NCBI GenBank assembly: GCA_029931535.1
Contig: JAQPZY010000953.1
Coordinates: 588,001-652,000, forward strand
From: Margaritifera margaritifera
Taxonomy: Eukaryota > Mollusca > Bivalvia > Unionida > Margaritiferidae
Length of the DNA stretch: 64,000 bases
Direction: 5' to 3'
Shown one piece after another: positions 27,577 to 39,877 of this stretch (positions are counted from its first letter, which is position 1; each line of letters begins with the position of its first letter). Position numbers and translations under genes: made by a program. The notes beneath the pieces were generated by a model. That model worked only from the letters and a program-made list of their open reading frames with translations. It made no database searches and was not told where the DNA came from.

Positions 27577-27789
27577 TCCCCACCTGTGGCCCTGCCTCAG
27601 ATTTAACTGGATTGGTGGTCTTTCCCACTGGGGGAGCAAATGTGGAGGATAAGAAGTTATACAGATGTTTGAATCAGGATGAATCTTTTCCGCGAAATGC
27701 TTTTAATCCCGATGAGTGCCCAGTTATAACTTGCCAAGCTGACGGCACTTATGACAAGTCATTTAGGATCAAGAGCAGGACATGTGAAG
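27577..27789 (+). CDS. Sushi-like cysteine-rich exon (D1 copy)
   Basis: The 213-bp exon (71 codons, phase 1-1) lies between tttcgcag and gtaaca. Landmarks are PTCGPAS at the start, GLVVFPTGGANVED, LYRCLNQDE, DECPVITCQADGTYD and SRTCEG. The C-G-P start, Y-x-C, C-x-A-D-G-T-Y and final C resemble a complement control protein (sushi) module. One cysteine is extra, and Tyr replaces the usual Trp, so this is a divergent member or a related small module. In the gene model it links the EGF stalk to the CUB domain. A frameshifted paralogue lies at 51110-51320. Confidence 0.75.
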
Positions 27790-27828
27790 GTAACATGACG
27801 AAATGCAATAGACAATTGAATATATATA

Positions 27829-27829
27829 T

Positions 27830-27911
<82 letters not shown>
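27829..27911. repeat. Compound (TA)n(GA)n microsatellite
   Basis: An alternating TA run with short interruptions passes into GA repeats to 27911. D2 has the equivalent compound tract at 53377-53468. Confidence 0.95.
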
Positions 27912-27912
<1 letters not shown>

Positions 27913-28401
27913 ACGATACAATGGTATCATTACTCACTGGGCTAGAAACTTTGTTTATAGGGGGTTCAGTTTAAGGTATTACACCACCGTTAGAAATGTG
28001 GTTTCCCGGTTAAGGTCAGACAATGGTGTCTAAATAAATAGATCCTCTCAACCAGGTATTTCAGTTAGAGCCTTTAATATATTTATAATTATAGTGCGAG
28101 CACTGTATATAGAGAGGATGTAAATAAAGTTACAACTGTTGTTCAATGAAAAGGTTGATCAGATTGGCGCAATGGATATAGTGAACTGACAGTATTCGTA
28201 AAATATATGTTTCGTAGCATATATTCTTTTCTAAGTTGATCTGCGAGAACTATATCGGCGGTATTGGCTCTAGCTCTCGTTTTTTTTTTTGTTTTTAATT
28301 TAACGCCGTTTTAAAAAAATCGACCTTCAAATTCCACAACAAAAACAAGAACTACCCTTCGTTCTCAAAGTCCAAATGTATATGTATCCTCGAGTGCAAA
28401 G

Positions 28402-28403
<2 letters not shown>

Positions 28404-28447
<44 letters not shown>
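28404..28447. repeat. (GATA)n microsatellite
   Basis: About eleven GATA units in the intron before the CUB exon. The D2 equivalent (about 54020-54064) is shorter and interrupted. Confidence 0.95.
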
Positions 28448-28868
28448 CAGATATCACCTCATAAAAAAATAAAACAATAAACAACAATTTACTACGTTAT
28501 AATATAAAAAATGTCATTTGTCAGTAATAGTTTTCATCGCATTGAGAAAAATAAAGCTTACGTACAAACTTAACTCATTAAATATCAATTTTGCATACAT
28601 TATTTTATTTTAATCAAATGATCAAAACAGGAGAATAACTCCTAAGTCTGCAATGTTACCTGACTTTTTGTTCCACAGATTTGTTTTATTTTTCTTCTTT
28701 ATTACATTGCGTTGTATCTATACATATTCTAGTTAGTTGCATCTAGTTTATCATACAAATCCAACATGTCTAACACTTTGGCTCCAAGGTCCTTAAGAAA
28801 ATAAATTTGTAAATATTTTCAAATGTTTCCTCGAGATAACAAGTTTTATATTGGTATTTAATGGCCAG

Positions 28869-29106
28869 CTCTTCCGAATTCACCGCCCGGTGATGACACA
28901 CAGACGTCACCAGGAACCATCACCTCTCCCGGATTCGATGGGAGCACTCTGTACAGTTCTACAAAGGCAGATTACCGCTGGAACATTGTAACAATGGGAA
29001 GTCAAATCATTTTTAATTTTACTACTTTTGATGTTCCAAATGGAAACAATCAGTGTAACAACGGCGACAGGTTGGACATATTCTGTGGCTTCAAGGATAG
29101 CAGTCG
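28869..29106 (+). CDS. CUB domain exon, N-terminal part (D1 copy)
   Basis: The 238-bp exon enters at phase 1 after ggccag and leaves at phase 2 before gtaaat. CUB landmarks in order: PGTITSPGF near the N-terminus, YRWNI in the middle, IIFNFTTFDV, and CNNGDRLDIFCG near the end. CUB modules are extracellular beta-sandwiches of about 110 residues. The first canonical cysteine pair is missing here (Tyr-Arg precedes the Trp). The remaining part of the domain is supplied by the exon at 31669. Confidence 0.88.
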
Positions 29107-30035
29107 GTAAATATCTACGTGTATTGCCTATTCAATGTATTTTGTCCCCTCTCTTCCTTTTTCTTATTCTTCTTCTCTATGTTTTATCATCAAAATCAGC
29201 ATCAGTAGCATCTTCCTTGTCACGTGCGTCGCGATTATCATCATCCTAGACATCATCGTCATCGTTTTCTTTCAGGAATCGAATATTTGAAATTATATTG
29301 GTAATATAGCATCATATGGCGTTTTGTGCAGTTTTCAGCGCATATTTTAAAGATAAATCACGCTACTGAATATGCATATCATGAGGCGCAACATCCTCTT
29401 CGTTCTAATGAGACTCACATGTCATTCAACGCATTTATTTAATTCAGATCGATGCAAATTCTCAGAAAGTATACCCAAGTGCGTCATGTATTTGATGTAG
29501 GCCGGCCACATACTTTAGTTCGGTCGAAATACTCACCTTTTCATCACGAATGTCATTGTCAAAGTGTAATAGAATCATCCATAAAAACTATACAATACTT
29601 ACTGTAACTCTTTAACCTTTTAACCCATTTCAATAATTAACCATATATAGTTACAGACACTGGAGTAACCATGACGTTCACTATATTGTTTAATGTGTCA
29701 AGCTAAAGTTCTTTACCGTTAAAGGAGTTACCAAAATGGCATGCGATCAACGTTCGAGGTCATATTACAAATAATGAAATGGCCTTTGGTAGTTCCTAGT
29801 GGCACATGGTCGTGTGATTAAGGGCGACCCATTGTGGCCAGGGAAGTACAGAGTTTTAATATCACAAACAATAGAGGGGTAACAAAGTAAAAACAAATGA
29901 AAATCACAAGAGACAAAATGCAACTTGGCTTTTATTTTGCAATTCATGCTACGGATGAATAAACAATTACGAACAACTAATTTGTATGTAACAAAATACC
30001 TACTTGTATGTGTCCAAATAAGAATGGTATTACTT

Positions 30036-30292
30036 CGTTGCTTGTTTGACTGCTATGGGTTTAACGCCATTTTTCAGTACATGATAGGCTATACATTGCG
30101 GCCAATATATTTATTGGAGGAAGAACCCAGGAAAACACTGGGAATAACCACCGACCCACGGGAAGCTACTGGCGAGCTTTCACACATACCCACATTGGTA
30201 AAGCCCGATATACGAACCCACGCGGACAGAGGTGAAATGTCAGTGGTATGTAAAGGCGAGCGTCTTAGACCACTCGGCCATCCAGTGCCCCA
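30036..30292 (-). mobile_element. tRNA-derived SINE, full-length, minus strand
   Basis: Read on the minus strand, the element starts near 30292 with a tRNA-Leu-like head (A-box gatggccgagtggtc, B-box gtgggttcgta), continues through 'cccgtgggtcggtggtt', and ends with 'aaatggcgttaaaccc'. A 9-bp direct repeat (gtattactt) flanks it at 30027-30035 and 30293-30301. The same element, 5' portion only, sits in D2 at 55312-55459, so this insertion predates the duplication. Confidence 0.85.
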
Positions 30293-30861
30293 GTATTACT
30301 TTGTCGCATCGTTTGAGGTTTGATAAATTTTCGCACTGTATACAATGAGCCTGTTAATGAAAAATGGCAATTATAGATTTCAATTGTATATACAATGAGC
30401 CAATTCATGAAAAAAAATTATTGTAAATTTGAAAATAATACGTTAGATGTGAGTCTCTCACGAAGTCTAAAATCTGCAGAAGGAAGATAATTTTGATTTT
30501 GTACGTTGTAATTATTATAATCAAAATAATTGTCATTTCATTACAACATAATTAATCACCTAGTACGATAAAAACAGGCTCTGTACAAAACCTATAATTT
30601 TTATATAGATTTTTACAATTATTTTATCAATCTAATTACTCTCTCGATTGATCTAAGAGGTCATCCACGTTTTCTTACAAATGAAATCGGTGACACGCTA
30701 ATTTTTGCAGCTTTTCAATGAGCGAATCACATACAACTAATATGCAGAATTTCATGCTAAAAATGGCAACTGTAGATTTCAATAGTGTGATTTGCCCTTA
30801 AAATCTGTTATATTTTATATTAAACATTCAACTGGAATCATTTGTATGGGCATTATCAATA

Positions 30862-30987
30862 CATGTATGTATGTATGTATGTATGTATGTATGTATGTAT
30901 GTATGTATGTATGCATGCATGCATGCATGCATGTATGTATGTATGCATGTATGCATGTATGTATGTATGTATGTATGTATGTATGTG
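30862..30987. repeat. (ATGT)n with (ATGC)n interruptions
   Basis: A tetranucleotide repeat of about 126 nt. It reads open in more than one frame only because it is a repeat. Confidence 0.95.
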
Positions 30988-31344
30988 TGTGTGCATAATT
31001 GTTCCATACCAGTCTAAATCATGTTTCCGGTTGTACCATACCAGTCTAAATCCTGTTTCCGGTACTTGAAAATTTACGATTTATTCAGACTGTATGCACA
31101 AAATATTTATACCCACTGCTTTCCTGATTTATTTCAAATTAAGTTAAGATAATTCGGGAGATACGTGTTTTAATGATTTCCATAACGATAGTTTCTCAAA
31201 CAACAAACATCTGCACAGTTTCAAGATTATATTGATAATTGAAATAAGAGGGTCAATATGAAAAACGCAGAAACCATGACCTCTTCAAATCAGATAATAT
31301 CGTCTCCTGATTGGTAAATCCGATGTAGGACATCGATGATAAAT

Positions 31345-31353
<9 letters not shown>

Positions 31354-31425
<72 letters not shown>
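31354..31425. repeat. (TA)n microsatellite
   Basis: About 36 TA dinucleotides in the last intron of the gene model. Confidence 0.95.
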
Positions 31426-31427
<2 letters not shown>

Positions 31428-31668
31428 TATATAAAAGCTCGATAGCTCAAACCTTTAAAGGGCTGAGAGAAACAGTTCGAGGGATCCGTAGTTTATTGAC
31501 AAACATTCCCTCGGGTCTTCAACACAAGATCGAGATATCTAGCGTGTTCTAGCCAACACAATTATTGTATGTATGTATATTGCTTTTTTCCCGCACATGA
31601 TAGTCTATACATGGCAGTGTATGTATGTATGTAAATATGTATGTATGTATGTATGTTTTATCTTGCAG

Positions 31669-31804
31669 AGAATTCAAGCTTTGTAGTGATTCGCCGCCTG
31701 CTAATCCCGTTATCTGCAGTGTAGGATGTGCTGGAGTCATATTCGTGGTGGATGACAGGAATACATCGAAAGGAAAAGGATTTTCGTTTAGTTGGAAAAA
31801 TTAA
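31669..31804 (+). CDS. Terminal CUB exon with stop codon
   Basis: The exon begins after tatcttgcag at phase 2, matching the phase of the exon ending at 29106. It encodes EFKLCSDSPP, then GVIFVVDDRNTSKGKGFSFSW, which matches the last strands of a CUB domain (V-x-F-x-x-D, G-K-G-F, aromatic). It ends Lys-Asn-stop (TAA, 31802-31804). It completes the CUB domain and the protein, leaving no anchor. I found no paralogue of this exon in D2. Confidence 0.82.
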
Positions 31805-32017
31805 TTATGACCTCCAGAACTGGATTTGTTCCTGGTGTAAAACGGGCCTATTATACCATTATAATAGTTCCTGTATCTAACCGGAGGTGTACCAATTTAT
31901 TACTGAAATAGTGTGATTGGCGCCTTAAAAGCAACAATTGATTCACGACTTTAACGACAAAAAGAGATGCATATCAATGTTCGGGCTCTGTGTACAGATT
32001 ATCTCGGGTTTGCAAAG

Positions 32018-32023
32018 ATTAAA
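32018..32023 (+). terminator. Candidate polyadenylation signal ATTAAA
   Basis: ATTAAA lies about 215 nt after the stop codon and is followed by a T-rich, GT-containing stretch. No AATAAA occurs nearby. It is the best candidate 3' end signal for the gene model, on sequence alone. Confidence 0.3.
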
Positions 32024-32227
32024 GGGTCTTAAAATTCATTTTTGTCCTATGTTATTAGGAAATATTTTCAATCTTTCTATCTAGAACAATAAGTAACATA
32101 TATGTGTGTGATAATTATTAATTGTAGCAACATGTCACAGGTGGATTTAAGAAAAAAGACATTGACAAGATGGCTTAGAGCCCTTTAGGGCCCTTAGCCT
32201 TGTGACGATGATACCGTGAATAATGAT

Positions 32228-32344
<117 letters not shown>

Positions 32345-33086
32345 TAAAGATTTAACAATTGTTTGCCTTTTACTCTTCATTCAATCTACAATCATTATTG
32401 ACAAAAAAATCGTTAAATAAGGGGGATAAAATGAAGAAAAAAAATTCAACACGCTTCCGCGTGAATTTGCCAATATGCGACACCACATGTGTTGCTCGCT
32501 GGGAGATATTGTGCCGAGGTGTATGGGAAATTATGTTTACACGATCGCATCTCTGCAACCCTACATCCGATATGAATTTTAAAAAATCAGTTTTCTTATT
32601 CTGACAAGTATTTTTCATGAAATGATTAATAATTACTTCAAGAGTTCATTAACAGCGCATGTGCAGAAGTGGCTCACATACTCTTCATAGATCCGAGACC
32701 TGAAACTGAGAAATCTGATTGGTCGAGACTGTCGGAACAAATCCCTGTGGCCAGAAAACGTGTGCATACTTTGATTGCTTAACACTTGTTATTCGCACCA
32801 TTTTAAATGCCGATTAAATGAACTATCCATAAAAGAAACTATTGCCACAATTTGTGAAAATATTATCAGTTCAGAGTCAGGTGCAGGACTTTATTTTTAT
32901 CTACAATGGTCCAATTTCAGAATGGGGTAGCTAGTTATGCTTAAAATGACCACCGTTGTCTGTTCTTTTACTGTTCCACGTACTTTTGATGACAGAGGCT
33001 CGAGTGATGATACATAAATCCTCTTGGTCTGCCACTGGAGTTAGCGGGATGACAGATATATCACAGTTGTGTGGGGCACACAAACA

Positions 33087-33090
<4 letters not shown>

Positions 33091-33149
<59 letters not shown>

Positions 33150-33151
33150 CG

Positions 33152-33217
<66 letters not shown>

Positions 33218-33229
33218 TTGTGTGTGTAT
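33091..33229. repeat. Compound (CT)n(TA)n(GT)n microsatellite
   Basis: A CT run with a short CG interruption is followed by TA repeats and GT repeats. Confidence 0.95.
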
Positions 33230-34889
33230 ATAAGTATTTATGGTATGTATGGGTTACAAAACGTGTTAAAATCCATGGTTGACACATGGGCATCCAACTT
33301 TGAAAATCCGGCTGCTCAGCCAATTTTTCTACTTGCCGAGTAAATTAGTGCAGTTGAAACAGTATTGACGTAATAAAAAATTAGTCAACAACATTAGTCA
33401 TATATTTAGTTGATCCTAATTGCACACAATACTTGTAACTCACCATCAATAATGCTAATGGAAAGTATCATCCAAGTTTACATGCTTTATAAGTCTATTT
33501 AAGGTCGGCAAGTACAAGATAACAGAACAATGTCCTTATTCGACGCTGTCTTGTTGTCTATCAGGTTTATGCAAGTTGGCCACACCTGACCACAAACATA
33601 TACATATTTTATGTTTATCTGAGGCTGCATCGTTACGGTTCAGGCTATAGTGAACCAGATGCTATTATTAATCCCGCGTTTAAAATGTTAGGAACTGTAA
33701 ACAATCCACATGGGACTTTTCTTTAGCCATAACCCAACAAGCCAATATAACATGCAGCAACAATTGTGATTGGTTTGATTATTTAAACTTGCCATCAGGA
33801 GCAACTGTCATGTGCTCTACAGCGAATTCCCATTTCTATAAAACAGACCAATTAGGAAGAGTAATACTAGATGCATTAAGTGTGTCAAGCCAAAGATGAA
33901 ACATACTGCTACCATATTTTGGTGTGTTGATAAAGACGAAATTTGACGAATCTGGTTTCTTTAAGGGTTCACCCTAGGAACTGATAATATGGACTGTGAT
34001 TACTTAATCAGATAATGAGTAACCGACATATGTGAATTAGTGTGGTCTTTTATTAACAGCAATCACCAATGACTCAACTGCGCAATTATATGGAGATAAT
34101 TAAGGCACCCTGCTGTAGGTACCAGGAGCTATAATTTTATGATCACGTTTATCGCTGACAAATATACAATTCCATTATAATTTGTAATATGATACTTTTT
34201 AATAATACCTTCGGATTCCGTGGTTTCTTCAATCCCCAAATTTAAACACCTAACAAATAGGGATTTCTCTATACAAATAATATGGCCTCTTGGCCATATC
34301 CACAAAGTCAAGTTCACCGGAATCCGCAATGTTCTTGCAAAACGACGAACATTTATATCCACGGAATTATATTAAATGACGGTATTTATTCATTTATTCT
34401 TATTAAATTTTTGATGTATATAGTTTGACGGAGGCCTTTGGCTTTTTAGGAAAAATGGAGAACATTCTGACCTCAAATTAACACAAATCTTTATTTCAAA
34501 TCGTCTTTTTGTGCTTGTAACCCCCACCCCCTTTTTAAAAAGAGCAGAAACAAAAAATGATGGTAATTGACAGATTACTTTCCAGTACATGGTGAAAAAT
34601 TCACCATAATTAGACTAGATATATACAATTTATGAAGATTTGAAATTGTATATGTTGAGTAGTAAAATCCTTATAGATAACTGTCCAACGACTTCACCAA
34701 CCCAAACCCGCAGAGTAGGAATGCGATTAAGTAAAAGTTCACACCTAGTTAGGTGAGTAGTTTAATCAGTGGGCTATTGTGATATCTGTTTTGTAATAGT
34801 TGATTCAAACCTGCATTTAAAAAAAAAAAAAAAAAATTCTGACCGTCATAAATTATGAAAACCCAGGTTGTCAATCCTCGTCCTAATAC

Positions 34890-37567
34890 CGATAATAACT
34901 TCCTATACCCACCTGCAGAATGTCTATGTTGTATCTGATCAATGGTCACCTACTACCGTTTAATTTAGCTGAGTATTATTTCCGATAATTAACGTCTACA
35001 GCAAATGATTGACAAGAAAATGACATTGAACATCACAGTAGGTAACGATCCTAGAAAGAAATATGGAAGGAAAATGTCACCGTGAACTTAAGTTGTCAAG
35101 CATTCTTCCAAAACCGCATACATGCGGATTTTCCTGGCTCAACGACGCTGAGGAAATAATTTCTAATTTTTTAGGAAAAATAAAAATATAAAGATCAAAG
35201 GTCAGCATTAAGGGGAGATCAATACAAAAGTTTATGCGCAAATTCCATTCAACGCTTTAGTATTTGATAGCATATTTTTAATTTAACCACTGGGTCCATC
35301 GCTTCAAGAACGCTTTAAAAAGTACTTTCAATCCATATAAGAAGAGAAGGTCAAACTCCGCTCTGATAACTTGTAGTAGCGAGTGAAGCTTCTGCTTCTC
35401 TTTCGTAGCAGGCTGTTTGGGTAAAGTGCATATATAAAACAAAGAAGGAAAACACTATACATTAGCAGAAAGAAAACAGTGGCACCGGAAGTGCCTATAG
35501 TCTCAGTGTTTACCTTCCGGCGTATTGCACATATTCCATCACGGAAACAAAACGAATAAAGGCGAATAAGTATTCGTAAAGTTAATCATATATTATTTCC
35601 TTTGTCGTGGAGCATTTGCGCCGCTTAAATCTATAAGATTTTAATTTTTTCACTTATTTAAATGACAATATTAATAAATATTTCTTGGATCTCAAGAACA
35701 TTACCTTACATAAGCAAGGAACGCACACAAGACACTATACGTCTTATCTCTTCCAATCTTGTGAAAGATCAGATATCTCTGGATACCGACACTGTCTAGC
35801 TCATGAAACATTCATAACACTTGTCGAAACACTGTTGAATTGAATACAGTGTAACTCTGTGTTGGGGAAAAATGCGCAGGGTACTTCATTAGTAAAGGCG
35901 GAGAAAAAAAATTCAAAATATTGTTTATGTTCGTTCAATTTCTTTCGCCGTTTCGCTGCGATGCGCTCTATTGAAGGATCCAAAACTGCATTAAACATTG
36001 TAATGTGTCTGTGCTAGATAATTTACTAATGCTCGTGAAAGAACAATATATATATATGCTACTACTACTACTATTGCTACTACATAAAAACATGCTTATT
36101 CTTTCTTTTTGAGGTACAATTTGCTCCATACAATCCATTGCGGAAGATCTTCACCAATTAACGACCTCTTTTTCTATTAACTGAAAAACTACTGTTCAAT
36201 TTGCCTGCGGAATAGAGTTATAACTAATCACAACAACAACAGCAACAACAAAAACAACAATAATAAGTTTAGGCAGAATGTGGATTTTAACAATTTTGTC
36301 AAATTACAAAAAAACTCATTCAAGTAACTTTAAAGGCAGGAATTTGATACCGGTCGGTTTGATATGTACACGTGTGAAGCTATGCTTAAGTATCGAAACA
36401 ATCAGGCACGTCACTATCCAATCAGGTCTCTATTAAGAGGTGTATTGACTACCACAGCCAGATGAAACATATCAAAGATTAGTTACTTTTTTTATACACC
36501 AACACTTTTGTTTCGTGTCTTTCGCACATTGCAGAAAAGAATTTCTTAGATTAGATTCAAATGATTTAAAAGAAACATAATGCCAGAATCATTACAGTTA
36601 TAGTAAATTATTGCGAAGCAGCTGCACAGCAATTGTCAAGCATAAAACCAGTTTCTAAAGGAAATTTGATGGTGGGTAGAGGTGATATTCTACTCCGGAA
36701 TGCTATAGAGGCACAGTGGTCTCCAGTTATCTTTCTCCGCAAGAAAATCTCTTCTTAACCTTTTTATTTCGCATGAAATACCCCTCAATGGTAGAATTTC
36801 CAGGGAAAGATTGACTGTGTAACATTCCGCAGTTAATAATGCAGCTTCTGGTTTTATGCCAAAGAATACTTTCAAAGAAATACATTTTCTGAAACCAATT
36901 GTCTAAGATGGGGTATACTTTACATTCTAATTGTCAGCAACGGTATCTTAGAGAAGTGCCACTCCTGAATTTCCAGAGCGGATCATCTCAGTTTATCTTG
37001 ACAACGGACGGAGGGATATTGTTTAAAAAAGAAGAGCAGAAGCTGATTTATGAAGCAAACCAATTGACCATTAGACGGGGCCTGGGTAACTTTCTGAGAA
37101 AAGACGTGTGAAAAGTGTCTAGATAAGCTTTTTTTAATTTTGTCATGTAACTTAAATTCGAAGTTATACTTTCAGGCAATATATTATAATGGTTGAATTT
37201 TAGTTCCCAAAGCTGTAGTGAAATTAGGATTATTGTGATAATATATAGTAAATCGCTATGGCAATGTGATACGTAGTAATAACTTTCCAGGATGGGGGTG
37301 GGGTGGGGATGAGTTGTGAGGATGGGTTTGGGTAGAAATGACTAGGCACCATTAAGTGGAGACTAAAAATGAAAACATCGGCCTTTAACTATATTGGATA
37401 AGAAATATAACACCTAAACTGCCCAAGTCCTTCGTTAATTTGGCGTTAGCAAAAGCAGCCAACCAACAAATCACCCCACAGATTTTAAGAATTTCTACCT
37501 TTACCATATTTTACCATTTTTCCTACTGCCGTTTACTCAGCACTAGAAAAACAGCAATGTTCTGCTG

Positions 37568-37666
<99 letters not shown>

Positions 37667-38036
37667 CTTATGAGTCACTCACATCTGATCTGCACAAAGT
37701 AACGATGGTAATTAACGTCATATTAATTTATGCCAGATAGACACTTTTCAGCTATTTAATAACGCGCCTCTTGCAAGAATTTTTTTTTACAAAGTTAAAC
37801 TTCACTTCCTTTCTTAAGTGCCTGCTCAGCATTTAAAAAAGTCAAGGCAGAATTTGAACATAATATTTACATGTAGATATATTTTTGTATAAGAATTGAC
37901 CCGCATCACGCATGGGTAAGATTCCATAAAGCCTTTAAATAGGGCAAAAACAGTAAATGCAAACAAAAATCGGCATTTGAAGGGCATCACATGCCAAATA
38001 AGAGTTCTCTTTTTCCACAATGACTACATATTCATA
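34890..38036. other. D1 noncoding block with long D2 homology
   Basis: Collinear with 59255-63590. No exon was recognised in either copy. It contains the unexpanded single-copy versions of D2's 32-bp minisatellite (about 36395-36430) and a short ACT run (about 36057-36084), plus a (TA)n(GT)n tract at 37568-37663. Confidence 0.6.
37568..37663. repeat. Compound (TA)n(GT)n microsatellite
   Basis: About 22 TA followed by about 26 GT dinucleotides. Confidence 0.95.
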
Positions 38037-38038
38037 CA

Positions 38039-38207
38039 TAGTATTATCACAGTAACGCGATCTTGATTGCTAGATCACGTCTCGTTGTCAGCATTAAAAA
38101 ATCCGGATCATTACGAGACGCGAAGCGTCGAGTCATGATCCGGATTTTTATGCTGACAACGAGACGTGATCTAGCAATCAAAATCGCATTACTGTGATAA
38201 TGATATT
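38039..38207. mobile_element. Foldback (MITE-like) palindrome
   Basis: The left arm starts near 'tattatcacagtaacgcgat' and the right arm ends with 'atcgcattactgtgataatg'. The two are near-perfect reverse complements over about 80 nt. The hinge near 38117-38133 contains gacgc-gaa-gcgtc. The D2 equivalent site (after about 63588) lacks the palindrome. This is the structure of a foldback MITE; the family was not identified. Confidence 0.7.
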
Positions 38208-39260
38208 TTTGTTATATACCTTTCAATTTTCAGATAATTTAATAAAATCACTATATGTGGTTGAAAAAACACAAGAAATTGCTAAACATTTCAACCTCTA
38301 TAACAGGAACTTCATCTTAAAGCAAAAACCGAATTACTTTTTGAAAGGCTGACATGCGCATGAATATTAGTTTTATGAACGAAGTTTGTGAAACGACGCT
38401 AACTCAGTTTGACTACCATCACTGTCAATAACACGAATTCGTCGACGCTTGAGGGCAGACTACTCATATATGTGATTTACAGTTATTGTACAGTTCTGAA
38501 ATTTTGCATCACGGAAGTTTTCACCAGTTGAATGACTGGAAGTTTCTTTCAGAGGCGAGGTTGAATCCGGTTGAACTGTTTCTGGCGTGACATTGTGAGA
38601 GGCTCCGATGGGAACTTGACACGGGAATAACAACATTATTTTGACAGTTATTTACAACAGGATTGGAGAAATTGTTGGAACTTGATGGTACAGATTTGTT
38701 GTAGAGAATATTACTCATTTGTAATTTCAAATTCATCCAGTAAGCGTGAAACTCACTAACCTTACCATTTATGAATTTTCATAAATCGGTTGTATTGTAC
38801 AACTGTAATGTTTTGGTACGCGATTTCCGAATATGATCTTGTTTCAGACGAGCATTTTGGCAATATTTTACTACTTCAAAATAAAGGAAAAAAATGCTTT
38901 TTTATTGTTGTTGTGACAAAAACATGGTTTAGACCTTTCAGATATTTTACATATAACGCAAGGTTTCTTATCTAACGTCGCTGTGAGAGGTTTGTTTACT
39001 GCTAGTGTTGGCATTCCATCGCTAGGGGCGCTGCTATTGTCATCATGAAACCTCGAGGATAAAGTAGTCTCAGCCTCGTTTGAGAGTATGGTGATACGGG
39101 TTTGGAAAACGATAGTATCGTTTTTCTGCTTGTAGGAAATGACGGTAACATTCTGGCTCTTTCTTGCATAGAAAATTAGTAGGTGTATAATAAAATTTAA
39201 TACAAGTACCATTATCCCTTAATTTAATTTTTTCACCATTATCTCTTACAGCTAATTGCA
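38208..39260. other. D1-only segment, unassigned
   Basis: Absent from D2, where the flanks are separated by only about 300 nt. It holds minus-strand ORFs at 38521-38736, 38871-39212 and 39070-39261 without a recognisable domain. It may be a decayed mobile element or sequence lost from D2. Confidence 0.3.
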
Positions 39261-39399
39261 TCTTTTCTCAGTGAAAGACTTTAAGGCATATTGTGTTTGT
39301 TGTAAGTGACCAAATTCATATAGGGGACACGGAAACCCGTTTTGGCTTCCAATTAATGACAATTTCTCATAAAAGTGACAATCTTAATTAGCGGGGCCA

Positions 39400-39877
39400 G
39401 TGTTACTCGAGCATAGCGGATCTCTTGCTATAAGTTTGTATGTCCATTTTCACATACAGCTTGTTATCTGCAAAGAATGTATTTATTTATTTATTACATA
39501 CGCATTTTCAAAGAATTGTGTGGATACTGTGATTCAATGCGTCCATTCGTACATTCATTGCAACCAAGATACATACGTACGTGTGTAATGACCTTGAACT
39601 CTACACCGTTAAACAACAAGAAGGCAGTCCTTGATGGTGCAAGAAATGACCGGTGAAAGTAGTGAATTCGCTAAGTTCAATCTAAACTATGGCATTCACT
39701 TAGCAATTAGGAAGGCAAATGAGTTTAATGAACATTTTTCCATTAATTACATGAATCTAATGACTTAAGTGTAGGTATCTCCGATAATGAAAATTAAATC
39801 CAAACATCGAAACTCAACTCACCCAAACATGTTATGGAACTTTGTGGTATACATTATCTGACAAAGAGGAAAATCTA
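39400..39877. other. Unique spacer, nothing recognised
   Basis: AT-rich sequence between the end of D1 homology and the recombinase pseudogene. It shows no ORF of note and no repeat. Confidence 0.5.

Larger units (their letters stand above)
29107..31668 (+). other. Intron between the two CUB exons
   Basis: Contains a minus-strand SINE (30036-30292), an (ATGT)n/(ATGC)n tract (about 30862-30987), a (TA)n tract (31354-31425) and TATG repeats running up to the acceptor of the terminal exon. I see no further exon. Confidence 0.6.
558..31804 (+). other. Gene model: 3' part of a secreted multi-EGF / sushi-like / CUB gene
   Basis: A chain of exons on the plus strand has mutually compatible splice phases. 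Ten or eleven EGF exons are phase 1-1, one sushi-like exon is phase 1-1, one CUB exon is phase 1 to 2, and a terminal CUB exon enters at phase 2 and stops at 31802-31804. Every exon is bounded by AG and GT in the expected places except the last. No transmembrane segment or anchor follows the CUB domain, so the product should be extracellular. The 5' end, with start codon and signal peptide, is outside the window. The domain mix resembles secreted adhesion, lectin-pathway-like or matrix proteins of invertebrates, but I recognise no named gene. The exons are seen directly; joining them into one transcript is inference. Confidence 0.6.

Noticed and set aside
29925..30323. 132-residue plus-strand ORF
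   Set aside because: Runs through the antisense of a SINE; similar ORFs occur in the other SINE copies (55192-55614, 59390-59686).
30792..31069. Cys/Met/Tyr/Val-rich ORFs
   Set aside because: Translations of (ATGT)n and (ATGC)n microsatellites.
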